Part shown: positions 21,071-32,744 of the stretch, one piece after another | Layout: each line of letters begins with the position of its first letter | How positions within the stretch are numbered: position 1 is the stretch's first letter | Assembly (NCBI GenBank): GCA_949128115.1 | Contig: OX421966.1 | Location: 124,001-188,000, forward strand | Origin: Anaspis maculata | Taxonomy: Eukaryota; Arthropoda; Insecta; Coleoptera; Scraptiidae | Reading direction: 5' to 3' | DNA length: 64,000 bases | Made by a program: the position numbers and the translations under genes | The notes under the pieces: model-generated | What the model saw: the letters and a program-made list of their open reading frames with translations, nothing else | Databases searched by the model: none | Told to the model about the DNA's origin: nothing

Positions 21071-23690
21071 GTTGTTCTGGAAATCAGATTTCAAAACACA
21101 TATTCAATGGTTGAAAACAATGGCTTTTTATTCTGTTGAGGATAGAAATGGACTGATGAAATAAAGCTTTGCGGAATCAATTCAGGAATAGGAGGGTACC
21201 CATGAATCGATAGGGTTTTGGTTTTCAAAATACAAAAAAAATCAAAATTGAAAATTTATGGTACCTAGGTGCCTTCCTGCAGGTTTCGAAAGAGACCAGA
21301 ACAGGTTATTCCTGCTGAGGTCTTTGGAATCGATTCCGCCACGCTTCATCCATCACCCCAATCAAACTTCATCCTTGAAAGAGGTTTCTAAAATTGTTTC
21401 AAATAACGAAAATGAAGAAGGGCACAAAGGACCAATTTTTGACTCTCAATACATTTCTAAAAATGAAAAAAAACCTGAATATTTTTTAACATTTTCTCGG
21501 CTATTTTGAGGCATTTTCCTAACTGCGGTTAAAATTTCTACCTTTACAAACATCCTGTGAACAGGCTCCGGCAAAAGGTAACTGATCATTCTATACTTCA
21601 ATAAGAAAGCCCAAATGGAATGATCACAAATTATTTATCCATAAAAGGGCTCGGAAAAGACAAAAAAATACACCTTTTATTTGGCCTCTAACATCTCTTA
21701 ATATCAAGCGCCAGATTTCTTTTTCTGTTTCTCCCCAAAACCAAGTGGCAATAAACTTAAAAATCTAGACGAGTTGGAAAACAACATCGCGGAACAAATT
21801 CCCATTCCACACTCTTCAAGTGCTGTTCATTCTTCCAAAATGGGCCTAGATTAGCTTTTCCACTTAAACAAAGGTGGTATGATTGAAAGAAGCATTTGCT
21901 TTTACTTCACCTTTTACTATGAGTTGCTAAGGAAAATTTGCATAGCAACTCCTAGTGAATAGTGAAGTAGAAGAAAATACTTCTTGTAATCATACGACCA
22001 TTATCTAGCTTTTTTTTCAAATTTTATGCGCCAGATTGAGAAATTGTTCCCCTGCAAGCTATGCAACTTCATGCACAAACGTGTATATTTGGCTGCCTAG
22101 CTCCAAGAAGCATTAAAACAACATTCCATGTTATTTATTTGAATTACTCATGTAATTTAATTTCATGAACGAATTAGCGATTATCATGTCGAGATTACAG
22201 ACACACAGAGAGACAGACATACATTTGAATGTGGCTATAATTTGTCTTGGGAGACTGTAAGATAGATACAATGGTAGCGATTAAAAAATGCCGGTAGTTT
22301 CGTTATTGTTTGGGTTACAAAGATGGTTGGAATATGTTTACACTGCTTACGTATCCAATTATAAGCGGGTTTAGAAAAAAATTGCTTAGTTTCGGCCAAA
22401 AAACTGTTAGAAATTTGCGTATTGGCTACCTACCTATAGGTATACTGTATTTATCTTGAAAGACAAACGTTCAAATTTACACCAAAACTGCGTAGATGCT
22501 AACAATAATTTACTAAATAACATACATCTTCAAATTTTCTTTCAATCAAGCTTTCGAAGTAACTTCGGCTCCTCCGCCAATTGTGCAGGTATGTATCTTA
22601 CTCGCACGTTGTGGTCTCCAGCGGGCTTCGTTACCTACGCTTGACAACAAGAGTGTTGTGCGATTTTTCTTCGCCCTATTCTACATCTGGCGCTTTCGAT
22701 TTTTTTCTGCATGACCACAATACTTCCCTTTCTTTGTTGCAAAGGAAAAGGAGGGCGGAAAGTTGAATTTTGATTCTAAATCTCCTAGTTTTCTTCAGTA
22801 TATAAAAATATAAAGCAAATACATTTCCAGTGTATCAAGTTTTTTCTGTTTCTCTTGTATTTCTCACTCTTGCTCATCTCGGTACCTGCCTTGAAGGCAC
22901 TCTTATTAAGATTCCGTATATTGAAAGCTCTTATCGCAGTCAAACTAAAAAATGATACGTAATTAGTACATCATATAGAACTGAACGAGGAACTGAATGA
23001 AGTTTTGATGTTTTTTTTTTTCTAAACCCAAAATTGCCTACAGATAATGGAAAATGAAAGTGCTGGAAAATTATTTTGATATTTTTGTATTCCCACGTGT
23101 AGGTGTATAGGTATAATGCCTTTATATAAAAACGTAAGAAAGCAGCCATCAGGTTGTATTAATTCCAGGAGGGCGGGCGGAACGAAAAGGTATTCTCTCG
23201 AGGGCTGCTGCTGCTGCACATGTCGTGAACGTGAGTCGCGAGGGTGGTTTTTAAAATTGCTTTCGCCACGACAGACAGTTGGCACGGGTGCAACTGAGCA
23301 ACAGTAGGGATTTCCCTCGCCTTGTTGTTTGCCATCTGCACGTAAGCTGCGGTTCACACGTGCAGGATTTACGTAAACTCCCACGGGTTTAGCTGGGCAC
23401 TCACCTGTACTACTTGCAATTTGAATTTTTCTCCAGCTTATTCGCAGCGAGCACTAGTATTGAGTGCGAGCAGCTTAGCTCTACGAGTTATTATTTTCTG
23501 TTGCGTTACGAAAATCAGACTGGAACTGTCTGTTGTAGTAGTGGGAAGAAAGCAGAAAGCTCATTTGCACCTGTCCTCGCCCTTGCGTAGCCGGCCGTCG
23601 TTATTGAACCCAGCAGAGCATCTGTCGGCCGAGGCAGCTGTTTAGTAGCCTGGTGCTAGACTTCTGATTTCGGGTACATGTGTGCGAGTT
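21071..23690. other. Intergenic and upstream region
   Basis: No supported exon. Contains a dispersed repeat copy near 22060-22115 and, from about 23100, GC-richer sequence with CACGTG E-boxes (23095-23100, 23357-23362) leading to the gene at 23916, probably its regulatory region. Confidence 0.4.
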
Positions 23691-23697
23691 TATAAAA
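23691..23697 (+). promoter_or_regulatory. Candidate TATA box
   Basis: TATAAAA about 225 bases before the ATG at 23916, in a GC-richer stretch. The start site would then be near 23720. Assigned by position and match only. Confidence 0.45.
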
Positions 23698-23915
23698 TCG
23701 GTTGTCGGTCTCTTTCGCATGGGATTCGACAGAGAGGGACAAGAAGTAGGAAATTAAATTTCTCCACCTCCACCGCTCGTGTTCACCGGCAGCAGGAGAA
23801 GACAGCTGGACCTCTCCGCACCATCGGCCCATTTACAGAAAGATCTTGAAACTATTCGGTCGTGTTGGTGGCTTTCGCGGTTGTTGTGATAGTGCGGCAA
23901 ACATTCTAAAACCAA

Positions 23916-24281
23916 ATGAAGAAAAGAAAAAGTCCGGCTGATGGCAGCAGCAGCAGCAGCAGCGGCAGTAGCAAAACGAATTTCAAAAGGATACGGGTTG
24001 ATGTAAGTTATGATTAGCATTGTTGAGACTGTTAATATTTAAGAATTTGAAACGTGCAGCTTGCCCCGGAACGAGTGACTGAGCTGTTGAAGCTGTGCTT
24101 GGAAAAAGTCATCAAGCTGCAAGAGGACCTCATGAGGAGCGACGAAGAAGACGACCCGGAAGCTGCAGGATACTCCGCTTGCGTGATGGAAACAATTCGA
24201 TTTTTGTCGGCGCAAGGACTGGCGCCGGATCATCCCGTCGTCAAGGGATTAACTGAAAGACTGCTGCGGAAAAGAGACTGA
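23916..24281 (+). CDS. Small nuclear-type protein with Orange-like C-terminus
   Basis: Two exons, 23916-24002 and 24060-24281, joined in phase 0 across a 57-base intron (gtaagt...cag, with an in-frame TAG), give 102 residues. The N-terminus is basic (MKKRKSP), followed by a Ser run coded by an AGC repeat and FKRIRVD. The C-terminal half is helical. The stretch AGYSACVMETIRFLSAQG resembles the Orange domain that follows the bHLH in Hairy/E(spl) repressors, but no basic helix-loop-helix is present. It could be a bHLH-less relative or a co-factor. A poly(A) signal AATAAA lies at 24425-24430. The gene structure is well supported; the family link is weak. Confidence 0.7.
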
Positions 24282-24601
24282 CCGAAACGTAATTTATAAT
24301 TTTTTTGAGTAGTCGATAGTCGATACTGATTTTTATCTCAAGCAATGCAAGTTTCTTCATTACATGTTCTAGTCATTGTAATAGCTTAGTGAAGAACTTG
24401 CTCGTCCAAAATGTTTAGGTATAAAATAAATGCTTAAGACTTCAGTCAAAAAGATCCGTGCTTAGCAAGTTGGAGCAGCAAGTAGGTTAGCTCCAAGCTA
24501 GCTCATGAGCTCTGAGCTCTAACTCTAAGCCATTAGTTTAGGAATCACTTGGTTTCTGTGAGAATGTATGAAAACCAAATAGTTTTATCCTTGGTTTGAA
24601 A

Positions 24602-25140
24602 TCTAGTCATATTTTTATATTTTTACACAAGTAAGGTACTAATTATGATAATTATTAATTATTATTGTAAGCTATGAAATTCTAGTCATATTTTCATTCA
24701 ACGTGGAAATAAAATGTTGCGAAATCAATATGCTTATTTATCGATGCTTAGTGAGCTCTCCTTGAAGTTGATTAGATGTGGCGCATCCGCCAAAACTAAG
24801 CTTCGCGAGTACTAAGCTTTTCTTCGAATAGTAACGTTCATAGAATTTAACTGTCATATAGTACTGGGTTGCTGTATTTTGATTTAAAGCTGTGGATAAC
24901 AAAATTTTGGTCATTGCTTGACAAGTTTATGAATTCTTCATCCGGCGCATCCACCAAAATAGTGATGGACGAACACGAAAACTTTTTTTTTAATTAAACA
25001 ATTTTCTGTTCACCAACAATCAAACTTTTTGTAGCTCAGCTTTTCTTAAACAAACGTCTATATTATTCGCAATAGGTAAGTACTTATACTCCATTTATGA
25101 ATAACTAATTATTGCCAATAAGTAGACATGAATCTATAGA
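24602..25140 (+). repeat. Direct duplication, copy 1
   Basis: About 540 bp (TCTAGTCATATTTTTATATT ... CCAATAAGTAGACA) recurs at 25468-26000 with roughly 85 percent identity by eye. Non-coding. Confidence 0.85.
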
Positions 25141-25467
25141 GCTAATAGTCTAGGAATTATAGGAATAGGAAAAATAGCGAACAAAAACGGAACCCAGCCG
25201 GATTTTTCTACATTATATGAGCTCAGTAATGCATGTACTTAGTTTAACATACTTGAAGCCCTAAAAAATCCGGTGTGAGCTTCGGCCGTTGTGGCCTCGA
25301 GAACAACTTGAGGATCAGTTTTTCGTGTTTATCTCGTGGACAATGGCACTTGGTAAAAAAGTGAATATTTGGGAAGAAATTGTTGGAAATTTTAACGTCT
25401 ACAAAAAGGTCCAAACACATTTCATCGTCAGTCTACTCCTGCTCTGTCAAAGCACAAGAAAAATCAA

Positions 25468-26000
25468 ATCTAGTCATATTTTTATATTTTTACTCAAGTA
25501 AGATACTTAATTATGATAAGTATTAATTATTATTGTAAGCTATGAAATTCTAGTCATATTTTCATTCAACGTGGATATAAAATGTTGCGAAATTAATTTG
25601 CTATTCATCGATGCTTGATGAGCTCTCATTGAAGTTTTAATTTTTAATAGATGTGGCGCGCCCGCCAGAACTAAGCTTTGCGAATACCGAGCTTTTCTTC
25701 GGATATTAATGTTCTCAGAATTGAGCTATTAGGACTGTGTGTTGCTCTATTTTGATTTAAATTTGTAGGTAGATGATAATATTATGAATACTTTATTCAG
25801 CGCATCCACCAAATTAGTGGTGAACGGATACGAAAACTTCTTTTGAGCTTAAGCTATTTTTCTGTATACAATAAAACCTTTTGTAGCTCAGATTTTCTTA
25901 AAGAAACATCATACATATATTATCCGCAATAGGTAAGTATTTACTTATACTCCATTTTCAAATGATAACTAATTAATGCCAATAAGTGGACAATAATCTA
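25468..26000 (+). repeat. Direct duplication, copy 2
   Basis: Second copy, offset about 866 bp from the first, with small indels. The 330 bp between the copies has no gene. Confidence 0.85.
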
Positions 26001-26823
26001 GAACTAAGTAAATATTCGACATTTTGTTTCAGTATTTTGCCTCAAACTTATGTTGTACTTACCATTTCTCACACGAACTCACTTCTGAATTACGTATTAT
26101 TTCAACAGCTGCATAGCTTCAAGTAGGTATCCAGAAACCAATTCCATTACCTAAAGTTTCTTCTCAAACTTTTATTATACTTAACCACTTTTGAATAAAA
26201 CTTCACAATATGAAACAGATTAAATTCATGTATTTCAAATTTAGGTCTTATCTAACGAAATTTCGTACCCCAAAAGTTTTAAAGTAGTTATGATACAGGC
26301 AACATAAGCTCTTAGGGGCGACGGAACTTGTATGTACAAGAGGTGCCATGTCAGCCGTACACAAACAGTATTTACAAAACGTACATGCATATTTTAAAGC
26401 TAAACACTAAACACACTATTCAATTCAAACTAGGCTTGATTTATGAACAATCCGGCTCTGTTTCACAGGAATACACCAGATTAGATTAGAACAGCACCGA
26501 TCGATACTATAATTCCTGGTTTCGCTTTTCGATCTTGATATAAATCTTTACGAAATTGGGGTGAAAATATTATTAATTTTCGAACATATTTATTAGGTAC
26601 ACAACATACTTCTATACTAATACTACATCAAACACACTATTACTGAATAAAAGTTCCTGAACACATTTATAGCTATACTAATATATGAAAAAAATATTGC
26701 AATAAATAATGATTGACTAGATACAATTACACGTAATGGTAGAGATTGAACACAATTTTTTTTTTAAATCCCGTTTCGAATCTTAAATGGCACAGTTTCC
26801 GGCATCACCAACTCTTCAAGCTT
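26001..26823. other. Intergenic, no gene seen
   Basis: AT-rich sequence with no supported exon. TTTATT at 26589-26594 could serve as a poly(A) signal for the minus-strand ORF at 26824. Confidence 0.4.
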
Positions 26824-27090
26824 TCACTGGTTTTCGTCGACGATTTGCACCGCAAGCTTGGCACAGCTTTCTTCTTTCGAATCGTCAAGTTTCACGCGGT
26901 ACCTCAAGTCGCACCCCTGGAAGCTCCTCCGCAAAATCTCTTTGTATTCTTCGTCGCTCAGCTTATCCAAAGCGGGATTGTCTCGGACCGACTGAAGGAA
27001 CGCCACATGAGCCAATTGCACCGTTTCATTTTTCGCCAGCACCATTTTCGCCTCTGTTATTTCGCCCGAGATTTCGCTCTGTACCGGCAT
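26824..27090 (-). CDS. Hypothetical 88-residue protein
   Basis: An ORF from ATG at 27090 to a stop at 26824, clearly richer in GC than its surroundings, like the verified exons in this window. The product is soluble and helical, with many charged residues (SDEEYKEILRRSF), and no recognised domain, signal or membrane segment. The frame stays open upstream to 27210 without an AUG, so this may be the last exon of a longer gene. A single-exon retrogene is also possible. Confidence 0.45.
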   Translation of the reverse strand: MPVQSEISGEITEAKMVLAKNETVQLAHVAFLQSVRDNPALDKLSDEEYKEILRRSFQGCDLRYRVKLDDSKEESCAKLAVQIVDENQ

Positions 27091-27359
27091 ACCATACGAT
27101 AATGTGGTCCGAGTTGAACTCGGCTTTTTCAATGAGTGATTATTAACAGCACACAGGCCCGCGCGAGGGGGAGGGTGTGGTGTAAACGGCCAGATACGAA
27201 CATCTGGCATTTATTATTAGAAACGCGCCAGAGGGATCTCGTTTGGGCAATTGATGGGGTTTTATGAAAGAGAGAGGAGAGGGGACGCGTGTTTTGTTTA
27301 TTCCATGAGGGTAAAGACCCGGAGCGTGGCACCCGGACAACCCTTTCATACAGGGCGTG

Positions 27360-27720
27360 TCAGTGTTCCGAATCTTCCGAAAACTGCGAGGGATCATAGC
27401 TCTGATATATTCAGAAGAAATAAGAGGGCCCTGCAGGACTCCAAATAAAAAGGAGATGGAGGGGTCTCGAGAGGAGTCTTCTGGAGTTCCAAAAGCCACA
27501 AACAGATAAAAGGAAGCTCAGCAAGACTTTAAACGTTAGCTTAAAAACCAAGAGGGTTTATATTAGGCTTCAAATAGCACAAAATCACAACGAGGTTCAT
27601 TAGAGTTAAAAAAAAGCTTGGACAAGAGTGGGAAGACACAAAAGGGCTCATCAGGGTGCAGAACGATACATGAGAACACAAGGCAACCGCAGACAGGACT
27701 TCGGATTCTTCACTAGTGCA
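27360..27720 (+). repeat. Degenerate purine-rich satellite, segment 1
   Basis: Irregular units of about 50-60 bp carrying AAGGGGCTCA, AGGGTNNAAA and CACAAAAGA-like words. The same theme recurs at 46550-46830 and 50030-50530. Confidence 0.5.
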
Positions 27721-27728
27721 TCAAAACT

Positions 27729-28757
27729 ACACCTCTTCCAGTTGTTGTATGAGATAGCGTCGATTGTAATCCAGATTAATCAATTTGATTTCAGAAAGCA
27801 TCAATTGTAATTTAGATTAGTCAATTTGATTTCAGAAAGCATCAATTGTAATTCAGATTTATCAAATAAGTTTCAGAAGCAGCTGCGATTGATTTTCAGA
27901 AAGCGTCAATTGTAATCCAGATTTTTGAATGAATTTCAGAGAGCGCAATAGGTAATTGAAATTGGAATTCGAATGAAATTCCGAACACTTCATTGCACAC
28001 GCCCATCACACGGCTTTGGTTAAGATGATTATATCTTTTACCTTCTGCTCGCGCTCTACCCTATTGTCCAGTATAGAGGCTGATTTTTTTAAAACGACCC
28101 ACCTCAGATTTCTCGTCACCGAAATTTTTCACAGGAAAATGCCAAAACAGGTAGTTTTTTTATTTCACGGGTGACATCTAGGACACGCATTGTCAAATTT
28201 TTATCTTCGCCCCTTCGCCCCTTCGCCCCCGAATTACCCTGCTTTAGAATTTCAAATGGCATAACCTATCTTGTGATACATCAAATTGAAGGTAATAAAT
28301 TTTTTTTTCTGCAAAAGGTATTTTAATTTGTTCATAAGTCACGTCCCAACCCTTTTCAGAATTCACTAATTTTCAATGAGAGGTGAGCCTTTTCCTTATC
28401 AACTTCTGATTCTTGGGACATAGATTTTCCAGCGAAAACAGGTCGATTCTTATTTTAAAAAGGGCATCTAAGACATGTATCGCTAAATTTCCATCTTCAG
28501 TCCCTTTGTCCTCACCCTACCCTACTTTAAAATTTCAAATAGCAATATCCTCGACAACATCTTACTTGTGACACATCAAACTCAAGGTAATGAAATCCCT
28601 CTCTGTGAAAAATTATTTCAAATTTTCCAAACTCGAACTTTGCTGAAGTACATTTGATGTTTTCCAAATAACAACTGAAAAATCTGAATTACAAATGAAC
28701 CTTTCGAAAATACAATGACAAAATCGAATCACAATTGACCCTTTCTAAAATAAAAAT
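27729..28757. mobile_element. Relative of the sub-repeat TIR element, end interrupted
   Basis: Begins CTACACCTCTTCCAGTTGTTG, like the ends of the element at 16065-16775, followed by several CAGAAAGCATCAATTGTAAT units. Reverse-oriented units (TCTGAATTACAAATGA type) appear at 28660-28757. No matching outer right end was found, because a solo LTR lies at 28763. The core holds a decayed direct repeat of about 280 bp (near 28180 and 28450). Confidence 0.6.
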
Positions 28758-28762
28758 GATAC

Positions 28763-29270
28763 TGTTACGTATTTCGCGTACGGGTTCAAATATAATTGAG
28801 ACGATCGTTTTAAAACACACTGTTTATTTCTGCGTACTACAATAAATGCACGCCAACAATTATCTACTTGGAATTATCGCTGTGATTATCGCTCGCTTCC
28901 ACTTCGCATTCCAATTCAATACTGCTAGTGGGGCAACGATTGATGCCTTATATAGGTCTCCGAAAAGCGTTCCCGAACTTTCTATAATCCTCCAGCATTT
29001 CCATATTGGCCCGGCAAATGCAGTTTCTAGAGCACTCCTGGATAATCACACACCTTCCGCGTGTTTCCCGTGTGCTCCGGAATGTCTGCACCTCCGCCAA
29101 AGTAGACAGATGTGCCCTGATCGAGCGTTGGAGTCTCCATTCATTTTCACGTACACGCACGCTCTGGAATGCACCAGATTTCTCCGCATTTCTACACTGC
29201 GATCTAATGGATAAGAGGATCCAGAAAGATCCCGTGTTTACCAGTATGCACGGAATAGCCGCCCGTAACA
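28763..29270 (+). mobile_element. Solo LTR of an LTR retrotransposon
   Basis: 508 bp beginning TGTTACG and ending CGTAACA, flanked by the 4-bp direct repeat ATAC (28759-28762 and 29271-29274). It has an internal TATATA (near 28951) and AATAAA (near 28842). No internal retrotransposon sequence adjoins it, so it is a recombined solo LTR. A diverged partial relative lies on the minus strand at about 43290-43500. The short inverted TGTTACG/CGTAACA ends fit Gypsy/BEL-type LTRs but do not fix the superfamily. Confidence 0.85.
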
Positions 29271-29305
29271 ATACTTTTTGAATAACATATGGAAAAGGTG
29301 CAGAA

Positions 29306-29790
29306 AATAGTACAAACGCAGCTTTATTGGGGTGAGTTGACAAGTTTAATAGATATTGAAAGCGGACTTTGGTTGAGGTCGTTGAAGCCTAAAGTCTAAT
29401 TTGCACGTTGTCATGAACTAGTGCATCGGAACTAGAAGAGAGTACAAACGCAGCTTTATTTAGGTGAGTTCGAGTGTGAGTTGAAAAGTGCTAGAGATTG
29501 AAACTGGGCTTTGGTTGAAGTTATTAAAGACTAAAGCATCATTTGCACGTTATCATGAACGAAGAGTACAAACGCAGCTTTGTTCAGGCAAGTTGACAAG
29601 AAATACTAATTGAAAGTGGGCTTTGATTGGAGCGACTGAAGTCTAAAGCCTCATTTGCACGTTGTCACGAACTGGTGCATCAAAACTAGAACAGAGTACA
29701 AACGCAGCTTCATTTGGGTTAGTTGAGAAGTAATGGAGATCCAAAGTGGGCTTTGGTTAAAGTAATTGGAGCCCAAAGCTCCGTTCATGG
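29306..29790 (+). repeat. Tandem repeat, about 125-133-bp unit, 4 copies
   Basis: Units start with AGTACAAACGCAGCTTTATT near 29310, 29443, 29565 and 29696 and share a GGGCTTTGGTTGAAG segment and a TCATTTGCACGTT segment. Confidence 0.85.
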
Positions 29791-29796
29791 AAGATA

Positions 29797-31080
29797 ATCT
29801 GTGTTTCAAGAACAATGAAGCTCTGTTTACACGAAAAAACCTTGGTCTTGTAGAGATAATAAAAACTTGGACCAGTAAAACGTTAATCGGCTTTACACTT
29901 GCGAATGAATGGAGTGCAAGTCATTGAAAGAATCCTCTTGGAAACACTGGAGCTCGATTCACACAAAAGAATCTGTGTTTCGAGAACAATGAAGCTCTGT
30001 TTACACAAAAAAATCTTGGTCATGTGGAGATAATGAAAACTTGGACCAGTAAAACGTTCATCGGCTTTACACTTGCGGATAAATTGAGTGTAAGTGATTT
30101 GAAGAAGTCTTTTGAGAGCACTAAAGCTAAGTTCACACAAGAAAATTTGTGTTTCGAGAACAATTAAGCTCTAGTTACACAAAAAAATCTTGGTATTGTG
30201 GAGATAATAAAAACTTGGACAAGTAAACGTTTATCAGCTTCACACTTGCGAATGAATGGAGTGTAAGTCATTAAAAGAATACTCTTGTAAACACTGGAGC
30301 TCAATTCACACGAAAAAATTTGTGTTTCAAGAACAATGAAGCTCTGTTTACACGGAAAAATCTTGGTCTTGTGGAGATAATAAAAACTTGGACCAGTAAA
30401 ACGTTCATCGGCTTTACACTTGCGGATAAATGGAGTGTAAGTAATTCAAAGAAGTCTTTTGAAAACACTAAAGCTAAGTTCACACAAGAGAATCTGTGTT
30501 TCGAGAACAATAAAGCTGTGTTTACACAAAAAATCTTGGTATTGTGGAGATAATAAAAACTTGGACCAGTAAACGTTCATCGGCTTCACACTTGCGAATG
30601 AATGGAGTGTAAGTCATTAAAAGAATTCTCTTGAAAACACTGGAGCTCAATCTGTGTTTTGAAACAATAAAGCTCTGTTTGCACAAGAAATTCTGGGTAT
30701 TGTGTAGATAATAACAACTTGTACAAGTTGGACTTTTATTGGCATCACACTTGCTGATGAATTCAGTAAAAGTTATCTTAAGAAGTCTTTTAAATAAACT
30801 AAAGGTCAGTTCACACAAGAAAATCTGCCTTTCGAGAACAATAAATCGCTGTTTGCACGAGATAATCTGGGTTTTGTAGAGATAATAAAAACTTGAGTAA
30901 GTTGGACGTTCATCTGCACGAAATTTGCAAATTATTCATTTAGTTTAGTGGCAAATGAGTTTCTTGAGAACACTACAGCTCGGTTCACAAAAGAAAATCT
31001 GTTTTTCGAGAACATAAGGCTCTGTTTGAAAGAAAAAATCTTAGTCTTGGATGTAACAATAACTTGAGCAAGTAGAACTT
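29797..31080 (+). repeat. Satellite, about 174-bp monomer in dimers
   Basis: About eight monomers begin near 29797, 29969, 30147, 30321, 30492, 30652, 30824 and 30997 with AATCTGTGTTTCGAGAACAA-like sequence. Two types alternate: A has CTTGCGAATGAATGGAGTG, B has CTTGCGGATAAATGGAGTG and AAGAAGTCTTTT. The true period of the well-preserved part is thus about 345 bp. Later units are more decayed. Confidence 0.85.
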
Positions 31081-31180
31081 GTTTTGAAAAAAAACTGTTT
31101 CATGTTTGCCCGTGAAAATTCAAGTTTTTGGCCGGTCCAGGAAAAATTAAAATGAGATCGTCTCCCGAAAGATAGTTCGG

Positions 31181-31228
31181 AGTGTTCGCATAACACAATA
31201 ATAAGCACGCCTGTGTGATGCGAACACT
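31181..31228. repeat. Hairpin-forming inverted repeat
   Basis: AGTGTTCGCAT and ATGCGAACACT face each other across 26 bases. No function can be assigned. Confidence 0.6.
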
Positions 31229-31229
31229 C

Positions 31230-32640
31230 TGAGCACACCACTATATGCTTCACAAGTTGATCGGAATCAATCGAGGTTGCCTTCCAAAGTGGAGTTTACC
31301 CACGATCGTTTCCATTAAAATAGGAGATCAAAGTGTTCACATGACATACGACTTCAAAGACAGGAAAGTTCATCAGTTGTTCGCAATGAACACCTCCTTC
31401 GCCAAGGTGATGCCAATACTGATTACTTATTCATGAAAATTTTTAATGAGAAATCAAAGGTATTCGGTGTAATGTTAATAAATTGAACTTCAGGATGGAA
31501 TTTAATTGTGCCACCCCATCATACGTGAACTGGGAATGCTGAAACATGGTCTAAATCGAAGACGAACATCACGATTCCGGCTTCTATATAAACATCATCA
31601 ATAAATCAGTTATTATGATAAGATGATTAGGATATAGTTGCATTAGTTACTGAATAAAATGAAAATTAATAGCTGCCATCATGGACCTGTAATCAAAGTG
31701 GACTGTTGATCGCGGTACCAGGCCGAACAATAAATATCTCCGGTATGGATGCTACTATGATAGATAACGTAACAGCTGGTGGACTTCGATTTTCCATTTT
31801 ACTTCTTTTTTTATGGAAAAAAAAGCCGAAACACTCCATTACATCACAACAACTCCCAAGAAAACTAAAATTAAACGCGCCTGGTTTTAGAGTTCAAAAT
31901 CTTGCTTTGTTTTTCGTTGACATTGTGTCAAAAAGGCTATGGAAAACTTGGAACTATACTATACGAGCTTTTTATCTATGATTGGGAACGCTGGATTTTA
32001 ACCGAGTAAGGAAACTAAGGAAACCGCACGATATCCCTTAATCCGACTCTGGTTTTGTTATAGTTGGAACGAGCCACTCGAAAAGACGGATGAAAGGAAA
32101 AGTAAAGCTGCGTCTTTATATTGGAGAAGGAAAACTTTTCAATGGGAACTCGGATAACAAAAATATTCATTCAATTAAGCACCCAGCACTTGACGCGCAA
32201 AGGACAGAGACAATGAAGCTTTCAGGTTGGCCCGCGTGATTTGAGCTTTTCTATTAGCTTTATTGGGAAAGCTCGCGAATAATCCCGCGAGAGAAAATTA
32301 TTGTGGTTTCGGTTCCGGGGGCTTCAAGGCTCCAACTAATGAGCTTTTTGCGTATTACTGGCGCCGGGCCTATATACTAAAAGCACATCATGGTGATAAA
32401 TAGTGCGAGGTTCATAATAAATCACCGATCACCTTGTTTGCTTTCGTCGCACCAGAGCCAAGGGCATTGAAAATACGTTAGCTATGATAGGAAATTGGAA
32501 AAGGGAAGAAACAGCATTTTTCTTTCAGTTTTATGTTTTATTAGCCGAAAGCTGCTCCTAGTAGCGGTTTTTTCGAAGGTGTACTGTTATTCTGTACAGA
32601 ATGCACCCTGTCGTGGTATGTCTGGTGGTTGGAGCCAAAA
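31230..32640. other. Intergenic, no gene seen
   Basis: Short open frames only. Some stretches (32230-32430) are less AT-rich, but no splice-consistent exon or known motif was found. Confidence 0.4.
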
Positions 32641-32646
32641 GTATCG

Positions 32647-32652
32647 TTTATT
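32647..32652 (-). terminator. Poly(A) signal of the tandem protease gene
   Basis: TTTATT on plus (AATAAA on minus), about 95 bases beyond the stop at 32745. Confidence 0.55.
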
Positions 32653-32744
32653 TCTAAATCGTCGTTTACCAGGAGCAAATCACAGGACTCTCTATAGACA
32701 AACCAATATAAAGTTCAATCAGTTGAGCAGAATGCAGAAAAATC

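Noticed and set aside
27143..27499. 118-aa minus ORF upstream of the 88-aa ORF
   Set aside because: Overlaps the purine-rich degenerate satellite and has no family or splice link.
28846..29343. ORFs of 122 and 131 aa near 29 kb
   Set aside because: They lie in the solo LTR and have no retroviral protein motif.
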